Assembly (NCBI RefSeq): GCF_001435095.1
Contig: NZ_AZFC01000035.1
Coordinates: forward strand, 320,199-372,995
Reading direction: 5' to 3'
Length of the DNA stretch: 52,797 nt
DNA from: Levilactobacillus spicheri DSM 15429
Lineage (GTDB): Bacteria; Bacillota; Bacilli; Lactobacillales; Lactobacillaceae
The first letter of the stretch is position 1. Each line of letters begins with the position of its first letter. The notes beneath the pieces are model-generated. The model was not told the DNA's origin. It did not search any database and saw only the letters and a list, made by a program, of their open reading frames with translations. The position numbers and the translations under genes are program-made. Of the stretch, positions 16,632 through 23,452 are shown one piece after another.

Positions 16632-17657
16632 ATGACACAATACACACTTTTAATGGGTAGCTACATTCAAGGAATTACCATTGGCCAGTTTGATTCCATT
16701 ACGGGAACCCTCACGGCCGTTCATCAGGCCCAATCCATTGCGGAGCCGACTTACCTCGACACCGATCCTCAAAATCACGTTTACGCAATTCAGCAGTCCG
16801 GTAACCGCAGCGGACTCGCAAGCTTTCAGCTTCAGCCTGACCATCAACTCACCCCACTTGATCAGCAGTTGAATTGGAGTGCCGCTCCGGTTCACGTCAA
16901 TGCGCTAACCTCCCACCCCTTAGTCTTTCTTAGCAACTATCGCACCGGTGTCGCCCAGATTTACCAACGAGATGCTGCTGGCCACTTACATTTGACTGAC
17001 CATTTTCAAAACACGGGACACGGCGTCTTGCCACAGCAAACTAGCTCCCACGTACACTTCATGGCCCTCACTCCCGACCAGCGACTAGTGGTTCTCGACT
17101 TAGGAACGGATGAACTCATCGTCTTTAACCTAGACCTAACGACCGGTCGGCTTAAAAGTCGTCAGGCGACCTTCCACTTTCGTCCCGGTTTCGGTCCCCG
17201 TCACCTTCTTTTTCAGGGCACCACGGCCTTGGTCCTGGGTGAGCTGGCCAGTGAGGTCGCCGTTTTAAGCTACAACACTGTTTCTGGAAGCTTTCAACAG
17301 CGACAACTCATCTCGACGTTACCCGACGAGTGGGTCGGCAATAATGGGGGTGGCGGCATTCATCTAGCCCCTAGCGGCCACTACCTCTATGTTTCCAATC
17401 GCGGACACAACTCCATTGTGACCTACCGCGTACTTTCCCGAACGGACGGTGCTTACTTAGAAAAATGCCAGACCATTGCCAGCGGTGGTGATTTTCCACG
17501 CGACTTTTGTCTGAGTCCTGACGGTCGGTTTCTTCTCGTTGGCCATCAAAAGACAAACGATGTCACCATTTTCAAAGTCGACGGCACAACGGGACAGTTG
17601 ACGCGCCACAATCAGGTAACAGATATTTTGGCACCGGTCTGTCTCAAAATGATTTAA
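16632..17657 (+). CDS. Lactonase-family beta-propeller protein (6-phosphogluconolactonase type)
   Basis: A 341-residue protein of the seven-bladed beta-propeller lactonase family (YbhE/Pgl-like). The repeated blade signatures YVSNRGHNSI and GDFPRDFCLSPDGRFLLVGHQ near the C-terminus are diagnostic. It would open a sugar lactone to the aldonate. AAAGGAAG precedes the ATG, and it is probably co-transcribed with the permease. A paralogue occurs at 48548-49588, which is more likely the housekeeping copy; this copy is lower in GC and sits inside the regulated cluster. Confidence 0.9.
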   Translation: MTQYTLLMGSYIQGITIGQFDSITGTLTAVHQAQSIAEPTYLDTDPQNHVYAIQQSGNRSGLASFQLQPDHQLTPLDQQLNWSAAPVHVNALTSHPLVFLSNYRTGVAQIYQRDAAGHLHLTDHFQNTGHGVLPQQTSSHVHFMALTPDQRLVVLDLGTDELIVFNLDLTTGRLKSRQATFHFRPGFGPRHLLFQGTTALVLGELASEVAVLSYNTVSGSFQQRQLISTLPDEWVGNNGGGGIHLAPSGHYLYVSNRGHNSIVTYRVLSRTDGAYLEKCQTIASGGDFPRDFCLSPDGRFLLVGHQKTNDVTIFKVDGTTGQLTRHNQVTDILAPVCLKMI

Positions 17658-17674
17658 TAGCGTTCATCACATAA

Positions 17675-17704
17675 TTGAAATCGGTTACATTTTTATGGTA
17701 TACT
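17675..17704 (+). promoter_or_regulatory. Promoter with overlapping LacI-type operator, upstream of the second SDR gene
   Basis: -35 TTGAAA (17675-17680) and -10 TATACT (17699-17704) with 18-nt spacing. The -35 and spacer contain GAAATCGGTTACA (17677-17689), which matches the operator core GAAACCGGTTAA at most positions and so ties this gene to the same regulator. Confidence 0.75.
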
Positions 17705-17744
17705 CCTCGCTGCTTAAAAGACGAAAAACTTAGGGGGCATTATC

Positions 17745-18512
17745 ATGCAAATTCAATATGATTTTTCTGATAAACGCGTCATCATCACCGGTGGAGCCGG
17801 GGGCATTGGCTTCGGCATGGCCACCGCCTTCGTTAAAGCCGGCGCCAGCGTCCTCATCGTCGACATCAACGATGAGGCCCTACAACGGGCTCAAGACCAG
17901 CTAACGGCCTTAAACGCCGGACGGGTCGTCACCTTAAAGACGGACATCGCCACCAAGGAAAACGATCAGCACATCATCGACACCGCCGTTCACGAATTTG
18001 GCGGTCTCAACGTCCTGATCAACAACGCCCACGCCTCGCACCAGAAGCCGTTCGTCCAACTAACGGACGAAGATCTGGCCCTGTCCCTCAACACGGGCTT
18101 CTACCCGACCTGGCACCTGATGCAGCTGGCCTACCCGCACCTGAAACAAACGCAGGGAGCGGTCATCAACTTCGCCTCCGGGGCCGGCATCAACGGGCAA
18201 CCGACGCAGGCCGCCTACGCCGCCGCGAAGGAAGCCATCCGGGGGCTCTCCCGGGTCGCCGCGAACGAATGGGCGGCGGATAACATCCGGGTCAACCTGA
18301 TCTCCCCCATCGCCGAAACGGCGGGGGTCAAGCAGTGGAAACAGGCCGCACCGGACCAATACGCGGCCATGGTCAACAAGATTCCGCTCCACCGGCTGGG
18401 TGATCCGGAAAAGGACATCGGCGCCGTGGCCCTCTTCCTGGCCAGCGACGCCAGCAGCTACATCACCGGTCAGACCTTCATGGTCGACGGCGGGGATATC
18501 AAATTACGGTAA
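17745..18512 (+). CDS. SDR-family oxidoreductase
   Basis: A 255-residue classical short-chain dehydrogenase: TGGAGGIGFGM, NNAHAS in place of the usual NNAG, catalytic serine region VINFASGAG, YAAAK with Tyr and Lys, and SSYITGQTFMVDGG near the end. It is a distant paralogue of the SDR at 13590-14372. AGGGGG precedes the ATG. The GC content rises again within this gene towards that of the surrounding chromosome, so its origin may differ from the rest of the cluster although an operator-like site precedes it. Confidence 0.92.
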   Translation: MQIQYDFSDKRVIITGGAGGIGFGMATAFVKAGASVLIVDINDEALQRAQDQLTALNAGRVVTLKTDIATKENDQHIIDTAVHEFGGLNVLINNAHASHQKPFVQLTDEDLALSLNTGFYPTWHLMQLAYPHLKQTQGAVINFASGAGINGQPTQAAYAAAKEAIRGLSRVAANEWAADNIRVNLISPIAETAGVKQWKQAAPDQYAAMVNKIPLHRLGDPEKDIGAVALFLASDASSYITGQTFMVDGGDIKLR

Positions 18513-18519
18513 CACTGAT

Positions 18520-18549
18520 AAGTCCGGGCTGAAGTCCCGGGCTTTTTTT
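18520..18549 (+). terminator. Terminator of the second SDR gene
   Basis: Nine-bp stem AAGTCCGGG / CCCGGGCTT with a T7 run, 8 nt after the stop. Confidence 0.88.
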
Positions 18550-18603
18550 GATGACCAGTTGACGCTATTTTCTAAAAATACCGCCAACTTTTTAGCCCAA
18601 AAG

Positions 18604-18633
18604 AAAACAGGCCAACCGAAGTTGACCTGTTTC
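18604..18633. terminator. Probable terminator for the minus-strand small gene
   Basis: AAACAGG-c-CAAC / GTTG-a-CCTGTTT around a CGAA loop. On the minus strand it is followed by TTTTCTTTTGG. It lies about 90 nt beyond the stop at 18723. Confidence 0.55.
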
Positions 18634-18644
18634 CCCGCTTGATA

Positions 18645-18719
18645 GACTACAAGAGACTGTAGTCATGTAATCATCATGATTACCAAATTTTAAATGACCC
18701 AGTCGAAAGTTTCGACTTC
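18645..18719. repeat. Three adjacent short perfect hairpins
   Basis: GACTACA/TGTAGTC, then GTAATCAT/ATGATTAC (18667-18683), then AGTCGAAA/TTTCGACT (about 18702-18718). None has a T-run. They lie just downstream of the small minus-strand gene and are otherwise unexplained. Confidence 0.6.
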
Positions 18720-18722
18720 AGA

Positions 18723-18890
18723 TTATTTCGCTCGTGGCGAAAGGACCCGCTCCGTTGGCAGGTCATGCGGTGCTGGTTGCGCATTCTGCGTCAATGATTG
18801 GTGGCTCGTGACCACCCACGACACCCCACTGACGACTGCCAGTAGGACGATTGCCGTGCCCAGACCGAGAATGATGCGTTTTAAATTCAA
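18723..18890 (-). CDS. Small single-pass membrane protein
   Basis: A 55-residue peptide with a hydrophobic helix (about residues 5-25: IILGLGTAIVLLAVVSGVSWV) and a polar tail. The start chosen is the TTG at 18890, since AGGTG lies about 5 nt upstream; an ATG 27 nt further upstream has no ribosome binding site. No family is recognised. It stands alone between convergent and divergent neighbours. Confidence 0.5.
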   Translation of the reverse strand: MNLKRIILGLGTAIVLLAVVSGVSWVVTSHQSLTQNAQPAPHDLPTERVLSPRAK

Positions 18891-19114
18891 ATCGTCACCT
18901 CGTTTTTTTCCGTCCATCGGTTAACTAATGGAGATTAGTCTAACGAATTCAGGTCACAAAACGATGACAAACTGACCAAATTGCGGTAACAATTGCTTAA
19001 CACTGATTATTACCATATTTGTTTAAGTTTACGCAACTTTCGGTGATTCATCAAGTAAAATTCAAAATATTCTCAGAAGCGAGGAGTTATTCCGCTGATT
19101 TGGCAAAACTTTAG

Positions 19115-19120
19115 TATAAT
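19115..19120 (+). promoter_or_regulatory. -10 box upstream of the small LBP_cg2779-like gene
   Basis: Perfect TATAAT, but with no good -35 at 16-18 nt; 43 nt before the gene start. The preceding 200 nt are AT-rich and hold no gene. Confidence 0.55.
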
Positions 19121-19162
19121 GAAGGGTGAGTAGCAAGTAGGATTATCATTTGGAGGGATATT

Positions 19163-19363
19163 ATGAGTCAAGAACAAGAATTAAGTAGTCTGGCTGAAGC
19201 AATCATCGCCTACCAAAAGAAATACGATAAGACCGATGGCGAGATGGCCTTTGGTTCTCGCATGACGGTCGAGAAGTTCCACGCCATCAAAACCGGTGAG
19301 CTGCAACCCACGAGTGACGAACAAAGTGCCCTCAACAGTTTGATTGCCAAGAAACCTCAATAA
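19163..19363 (+). CDS. Small conserved lactobacillar protein (LBP_cg2779-like)
   Basis: A 66-residue soluble protein beginning MSQEQELSSLAEAI, with KYDKTDGEMAFGSRMTVEKFH. It looks like the short LBP_cg2779-type family found across lactobacilli, recalled from pattern only. The predicted helix-turn-helix-like spacing (AFGSRMTVEKFHAIKTGE) suggests possible nucleic-acid binding, but this is weak. TGGAGGG precedes the ATG. It is a monocistronic unit with a strong terminator. Confidence 0.75.
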   Translation: MSQEQELSSLAEAIIAYQKKYDKTDGEMAFGSRMTVEKFHAIKTGELQPTSDEQSALNSLIAKKPQ

Positions 19364-19376
19364 CGTTAACCAGCAA

Positions 19377-19414
19377 CAAGGCTCCCAGGATTTTTTCCTG
19401 GGAGCCTTGTTTTT
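19377..19414 (+). terminator. Strong intrinsic terminator
   Basis: Perfect 13-bp stem CAAGGCTCCCAGG / CCTGGGAGCCTTG followed by T5, 14 nt past the stop at 19363. Confidence 0.93.
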
Positions 19415-19431
19415 ATCTTGGACAAAATAAT

Positions 19432-19944
19432 CTAGTCACGTTCCGCCCATGCCTGGCGATAAGCCGTGGCCGTGGTGGCGTCAAAGGCCACCAACCGAAC
19501 CGTCAGCGGCGTGGCGGCGTTGGCCAACCAGTCGGCAATCGTGCGCACCGCGACCCGCGCGGCCGCCGCCAGCGGATAGCCGTAGACCCCGGTGCTCAGC
19601 GATGGAAAGTCCACCGTCCGGCACCCGTGCTGGGCCGCCAACGTTAAGCTATTGCGGTAACAGTTGGCTAACAGGTCGGCCTCGCCCCGCTGCCCGCCAT
19701 GCCAGACGGGGCCGGGCGTGTGAATCACCCATTTAGCGGGCAACTCGAAACCCGGCGTGATCTTCGCCTCACCGGTGGGACAGCCGTTCAACGGCACACA
19801 GGCCGCAAACAGCTGGGGACCGGCCGCCCGGTGGATCGCCCCATCGACGCCACCGCCGCCCAACAGGGTGGTGTTGGCCGCGTTCACGATGGCGTCCACG
19901 TGACTCTGGGTGATGTCGCCTTGAATCACCTGAAAATTACCCAT
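19432..19944 (-). CDS. Macrodomain protein, O-acetyl-ADP-ribose deacetylase-like
   Basis: A 170-residue protein that is almost entirely a macrodomain of the YmdB/MacroD type: FQVIQGDIT, VNAANTTLLGGGGVDGAIH (the ADP-ribose loop and catalytic Asn/Asp region) and SLSTGVYGYPLAAAA (second loop). It should bind or hydrolyse ADP-ribose derivatives. The ATG at 19944 has GAAGGAG upstream. It is the last gene of a minus-strand run of small genes (zinc-ribbon protein, membrane coiled-coil protein, Sm-like-repeat protein), 5 nt after the zinc-ribbon gene stop, so co-transcription is likely. Confidence 0.92.
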   Translation of the reverse strand: MGNFQVIQGDITQSHVDAIVNAANTTLLGGGGVDGAIHRAAGPQLFAACVPLNGCPTGEAKITPGFELPAKWVIHTPGPVWHGGQRGEADLLANCYRNSLTLAAQHGCRTVDFPSLSTGVYGYPLAAAARVAVRTIADWLANAATPLTVRLVAFDATTATAYRQAWAERD

Positions 19945-19949
19945 CGTCC

Positions 19950-20207
19950 TCACTCCTTCGACCAGGGCCAGTGCCAACGGTGCGTCGGCTTGTTCGGGGT
20001 CCCCTCGCGGTCCTGCAGGCGCTTGAGGCCTTCCTTATAGGGGTTCGCCATCAACGCGTTCAGGTTCATCTTGGGCGCCTTCTTCGGCGTCTGCGCGGTG
20101 GTCGACGACCGAAATGGCCGCAGGTCGGTTTGACACTGCGGACACTGCTGGTCCTGAGCCGTCACCGGCGCCCCACAGTGGGGACAAAATCGTAAATCCG
20201 TTGCCAT
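19950..20207 (-). CDS. Small zinc-ribbon protein
   Basis: An 85-residue protein with an N-terminal zinc ribbon, CPHCGAPV and CPQCQTDL (two CxxC pairs), then a basic linker and a Trp-rich tail (HRWHWPW). AGGAGGTGA lies 8 nt before the ATG at 20207. No membrane segment is visible. The ribbon alone does not give a function. It lies between the membrane coiled-coil gene (12-nt gap) and the macrodomain gene. Confidence 0.8.
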   Translation of the reverse strand: MATDLRFCPHCGAPVTAQDQQCPQCQTDLRPFRSSTTAQTPKKAPKMNLNALMANPYKEGLKRLQDREGTPNKPTHRWHWPWSKE

Positions 20208-20219
20208 CACCGTCACCTC

Positions 20220-20564
20220 CTAGTCGTGTCGGTGTTGCTGATGCTGCTGGTTCCGGGCGACGTTGCGGGCTCGCGTCTGCGCGGCCTGCTTGGCCCCCTC
20301 TTCGGCCAGCTTCTTTTTCTTGGCCGCGCGCCGTTCAGCCGCCTCAGCCTTGCGTTGTTCCTGCAGCTTGCGCTTCTCCTGGCTCCGGTAACTGAAGTAG
20401 CTCCAGGCCCCTACGGCGATCAACGCCAGGATGATCTGAAACGGGACCAGGACCCAGTTCGGATCCTTGGCTAACATCAGGTCGTACAGAATCAATAAAA
20501 CTGACATGGCGCCCACCACGGACCCCGTGTCCCGCATCCAGCGCGGTAAATTTTTCCAATGCAT
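20220..20564 (-). CDS. Small membrane protein with charged coiled-coil tail
   Basis: A 114-residue protein with two hydrophobic segments (about residues 14-31 and 38-55), then a highly charged helical region rich in Lys, Arg, Glu and Ala (about 60-95) and a His/Gln-rich C-terminus. AAGGAG precedes the ATG. It is likely anchored with the helical tail in the cytosol. Family not recognised. It sits in the minus-strand run from 21782 to 19432. Confidence 0.75.
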   Translation of the reverse strand: MHWKNLPRWMRDTGSVVGAMSVLLILYDLMLAKDPNWVLVPFQIILALIAVGAWSYFSYRSQEKRKLQEQRKAEAAERRAAKKKKLAEEGAKQAAQTRARNVARNQQHQQHRHD

Positions 20565-20618
20565 CCCAAAAAACTCCTTATGTATCCCGCCGGTCGCCCG
20601 GCGGTTTGTTAACGAACG

Positions 20619-21782
20619 CTACAGGTCACCCTCGACCTTGAGCTGATGCTCCGTCAGGTAGGCGTCCAGGTAGCCAAAGGCAATCTCGTCGACGTCGGCA
20701 AGCCGGTAGACCTGGCCCACCTGATCCAACTGACCGTCCTCGATTCCGTGGAAGATGAAGCGCTCCGGCCCCACTTGCTCCGGATAACCGACTTCGCTCT
20801 CCCCGTCGTGCAACTTGATGCGCACGATGGTGTGGAAGGCCGCCGCTTGGGTCAGCCGGGCACTGAACTGGTCGTCGGTCGCGTCGAACAGCCGCTCGTC
20901 GTTTAGGACCGGCTGAATCGGCTGCTGTTGCGACCGGTTCAACAGGGTGAACAACCGCATGGTCTGCAGGTAGTCCGACTTGAGGATCACCGCGTGCAGC
21001 TCCGACAGCCGCATCACGGTGTACCCGCCAAATTGCCCGGTCATGTCGACCAGGCTCAGGATGACCGCGTTGGCCGTCACCGTGTTGACCCGGCCCACGA
21101 AGAACAGGTTGTGGTCGTGATTGGCCACTAAGGCCACCAGCCGGTCACTGCCGACCAGTGCCTGCAGCGTGGCCGTCATCTGGTCCGGCCCCGACAAGGT
21201 CGTTGTCGGCACGTGCGGCAACTCCTGCAAGCGGGTCGCTGCCAACCCCTGTAGGGTCAGCTCCTGTCCCTGAAACTCGATGACCTCGATGTCGTTCGGA
21301 TTCAGTTGCCGAACGGGCCGGTCAGTATAATCAAATTTATTTAAAAGTTGCACCGTCACCTGATCCGGTGTGATGCCGGTGACCAGGCCCTCGTAAAAGT
21401 GGGGGTCCTGCCGGAGCACCAGCATGATGACCAGGTGGTCCACCCAGGCGTGGCTCAAGACCTGCCGGCGGAGATCCCGCTGCGCATCGAAGTGCATGGT
21501 CAGGCCGTCCGCCTGGATGAAGTGCTGGTCTTCCGCCGTTTGGATGCGGAAGGCCATATTATCCAGGTCGTCGCTCGAGAACTCGACCTCGTCGACCACG
21601 GCCAGCGCCAAGAACACGGCGCCGTCGGGTAGGCCGTAGTCGTCATAGGTGGCCAGGATCAGGCCATCTTGGCCCACGGCCGTCACGTACCCCGTGTACA
21701 CGACCTCCTGGTTGGTCTGATAAACGTTGACCAGAATCTGCTGCGCCAGGGCCCGGTTCAAATCATTAACGATGGAATTCAT
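20619..21782 (-). CDS. Protein of four tandem Sm-like (beta-barrel) repeat units, function unknown
   Basis: A 387-residue soluble protein built from four repeats of about 100 residues. Each has a helix-like lead, a strand pair ending in a conserved glycine (G31, G132, G230, G332), a G-x-V-t-x-V-t-x-d-x-V-x-L pattern, a loop often with Asp and Gly, and a closing segment such as LALAVVDEVEF, LNPNDIEVIEF or LADVDEIAFG. This resembles Sm/Lsm-like folds, but I infer this from pattern only. The ATG at 21782 follows AAAAGGGGGCC. No catalytic motif or signal peptide is seen. It starts the minus-strand run that ends in the macrodomain gene. Confidence 0.75.
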   Translation of the reverse strand: MNSIVNDLNRALAQQILVNVYQTNQEVVYTGYVTAVGQDGLILATYDDYGLPDGAVFLALAVVDEVEFSSDDLDNMAFRIQTAEDQHFIQADGLTMHFDAQRDLRRQVLSHAWVDHLVIMLVLRQDPHFYEGLVTGITPDQVTVQLLNKFDYTDRPVRQLNPNDIEVIEFQGQELTLQGLAATRLQELPHVPTTTLSGPDQMTATLQALVGSDRLVALVANHDHNLFFVGRVNTVTANAVILSLVDMTGQFGGYTVMRLSELHAVILKSDYLQTMRLFTLLNRSQQQPIQPVLNDERLFDATDDQFSARLTQAAAFHTIVRIKLHDGESEVGYPEQVGPERFIFHGIEDGQLDQVGQVYRLADVDEIAFGYLDAYLTEHQLKVEGDL

Positions 21783-21863
21783 AGATTGGCCCCCTTTTTT
21801 CTGCTATTTTGAAAATTCTACCATATAATCACGAAAATAGCTCGCCAGGGCGTTGAAATCCCC

Positions 21864-22838
21864 CTAAGAAACGGCGGTGCGGAGAAAATCGGCCAGTTGC
21901 GGCCCCTGCAGGCCGGCACTCAGGCCCACGAGCAGCTTGATGCGGGCCTTTTGCCCGTTCAGGCCCTGACATAGGTGCAGGCCCATCTTCCGCAGCTCGA
22001 TGCCGCCGCCCTGGTAGTCGTAAATGTCCTCGGCCACCCCGTTATAGCACCGGGAGACCAGCACGATGGGAATCTGCCGGTCCAGCAACCGCTGAACGCT
22101 CGGCAGGGTCTGAGGCGGCAGGTTGCCCGCGCCCAGGCCCTCGATCACGAGCCCGCGGGTCCGGTCGTTCGCCAAGGCATCGAAGAAGGTGCCGTCCATC
22201 CCCGCGTAAGCCTTCAGCAGGTACACCCCATCGACCACGTGATCGATGTCACAGGTGGTCTGCTGGATCAGTTGTTGAAAGTAGGTCGGCGTGCCGTGGG
22301 CGATCAACCCGATGGGGCCAAAGGTCGGCGTCCGGAACGTCGCCACGTTGGTGGTGTGGGTCTTGGTCACGTAGCGGGCGGTGTGAATCTCGTCGTTCAT
22401 CACGACCAAGACCCCCTTGTCCCGGGACGCGTCGGCCGCCGCCACCTCGATGGCGGACTGGAAATTGTACAGGCCGTCCGACCCCACCTGATTGGAGGAG
22501 CGCATAGCGCCGGTCACCACCACAGGAATCGTGTTGGGCAGCGTCAGGTCCAAGAAGTACGCCGTCTCCTCCAGGGTATCGGTCCCGTGGGTGATGACCA
22601 CCCCGTCGATGCCCGCCGCCTCGGCCCGGACGATGCGTTGCTGAATCTCGAGCATCCGCGCCGGCGTCACGTGGGGCGACGGCAGGTTGAACAGCTCGTC
22701 GGTGATCAGTTGCACCCGGCCCGCCAGAATGGTGGTCTGGGCGGCAATCGGGTTGTGCGCGCTGGGCACGACCTCCCCCTTGTCGTTTTGCGACATCGAA
22801 ATGGTTCCCCCGGTATGAATCGCCAGAATCTTCTTCAT
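21864..22838 (-). CDS. Type I L-asparaginase (AnsA-like)
   Basis: A 324-residue cytosolic asparaginase converting asparagine to aspartate and ammonia. Both catalytic motifs are present: HTGGTIS near the N-terminus and THGTDTLEETA at about residues 83-92. The ATG at 22838 has GGGGAAG about 9 nt upstream; an upstream TTG would overlap that site. The length and absence of a signal peptide fit the cytosolic type I enzyme. It appears to stand alone. Confidence 0.93.
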   Translation of the reverse strand: MKKILAIHTGGTISMSQNDKGEVVPSAHNPIAAQTTILAGRVQLITDELFNLPSPHVTPARMLEIQQRIVRAEAAGIDGVVITHGTDTLEETAYFLDLTLPNTIPVVVTGAMRSSNQVGSDGLYNFQSAIEVAAADASRDKGVLVVMNDEIHTARYVTKTHTTNVATFRTPTFGPIGLIAHGTPTYFQQLIQQTTCDIDHVVDGVYLLKAYAGMDGTFFDALANDRTRGLVIEGLGAGNLPPQTLPSVQRLLDRQIPIVLVSRCYNGVAEDIYDYQGGGIELRKMGLHLCQGLNGQKARIKLLVGLSAGLQGPQLADFLRTAVS

Positions 22839-22930
22839 AGCAGCCAACTTCCCCTCTTAAAATTAGTTACCCATATTGTACCCTACTTGCGGTAAAATTT
22901 AAGGGAGAGTTTGGAAAGGAGTCGGTGAGG

Positions 22931-23086
22931 ATGCCGCAAAAACCAACCCATGACGGGTACTATAAACCCGGTCCCGAAGTGCACCCCAAGAAGTACAGTT
23001 CTTCCGGGGGGCTCGCCAGCTGGGGGCCGTTGATGGCCCTGTTCGCCAGTGGCTGTAAAAAATTGTGGCGGCGCATCAAAAAATAA
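22931..23086 (+). CDS. Small basic protein, unknown
   Basis: A 51-codon ORF with AAAGGAG 9 nt before its ATG. It encodes MPQKPTHDGYYKPGPEVHPK, a short Ser/Gly hinge, a hydrophobic stretch (LASWGPLMALF) and a strongly basic end (CKKLWRRIKK). It lies divergent from the asparaginase gene and before the guanine riboswitch. No family is recognised. The amphipathic C-terminal part could associate with membrane. The good ribosome binding site and uninterrupted codon pattern support a real gene, but homology evidence is missing. Confidence 0.6.
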   Translation: MPQKPTHDGYYKPGPEVHPKKYSSSGGLASWGPLMALFASGCKKLWRRIKK

Positions 23087-23191
23087 CGGCCGCCCCGCCC
23101 CAAAGTGACTTGGCCCGTCGGCACGGGCATGTAACCGTTCTCGACAGTTTGCGGGACGTTTTACCAAATCGTTACATCCCCCGAATCCGGG

Positions 23192-23220
23192 TTGTTATTT
23201 CCCACCGGCCGTGCTAAAGT
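23192..23220 (+). promoter_or_regulatory. Promoter of the riboswitch-controlled purine permease
   Basis: -35 TTGTTA (23192-23197) and -10 TAAAGT (23215-23220) with 17-nt spacing, about 35 nt upstream of the guanine aptamer. Confidence 0.7.
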
Positions 23221-23253
23221 AAGGACCATTCAAGTTACCTAAAAAAATCGTAA

Positions 23254-23323
23254 TTGCCTATATAATGCCAAAATATGGTTGGCGAGTTTCTACCCAGGGC
23301 CGTAAACCCTGGACTATAAGCAA
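23254..23323 (+). promoter_or_regulatory. Guanine-class purine riboswitch aptamer
   Basis: P1 pairs TTGCCTATA with TATAAGCAA, P2 pairs GCCAA with TTGGC around AATATGG, and P3 pairs CCAGGG with CCCTGG around the conserved CCGTAAA loop; GTTTCTAC joins P2 and P3. The base in the ACTAT block that contacts ligand is C, which predicts guanine/hypoxanthine rather than adenine. It leads to a purine permease gene. Confidence 0.95.
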
Positions 23324-23377
23324 ATTGAGGACTGACACTCTTTTTGCCGATGAAAAGAGTTCATCGGCCGAGTGACC

Positions 23378-23409
23378 ACCACCCCCTTTTTGCCAGGGGG
23401 TGGTTTTTT
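23378..23409 (+). terminator. Expression-platform terminator of the guanine riboswitch
   Basis: Perfect 9-bp stem ACCACCCCC / GGGGGTGGT (23378-23386 / 23396-23404) with a T6 run, between the aptamer and the permease start. Confidence 0.93.
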
Positions 23410-23452
23410 GTTGTCCCCCGCCATAGGCCGTTATCCTAAAGGAGGAAGTATC

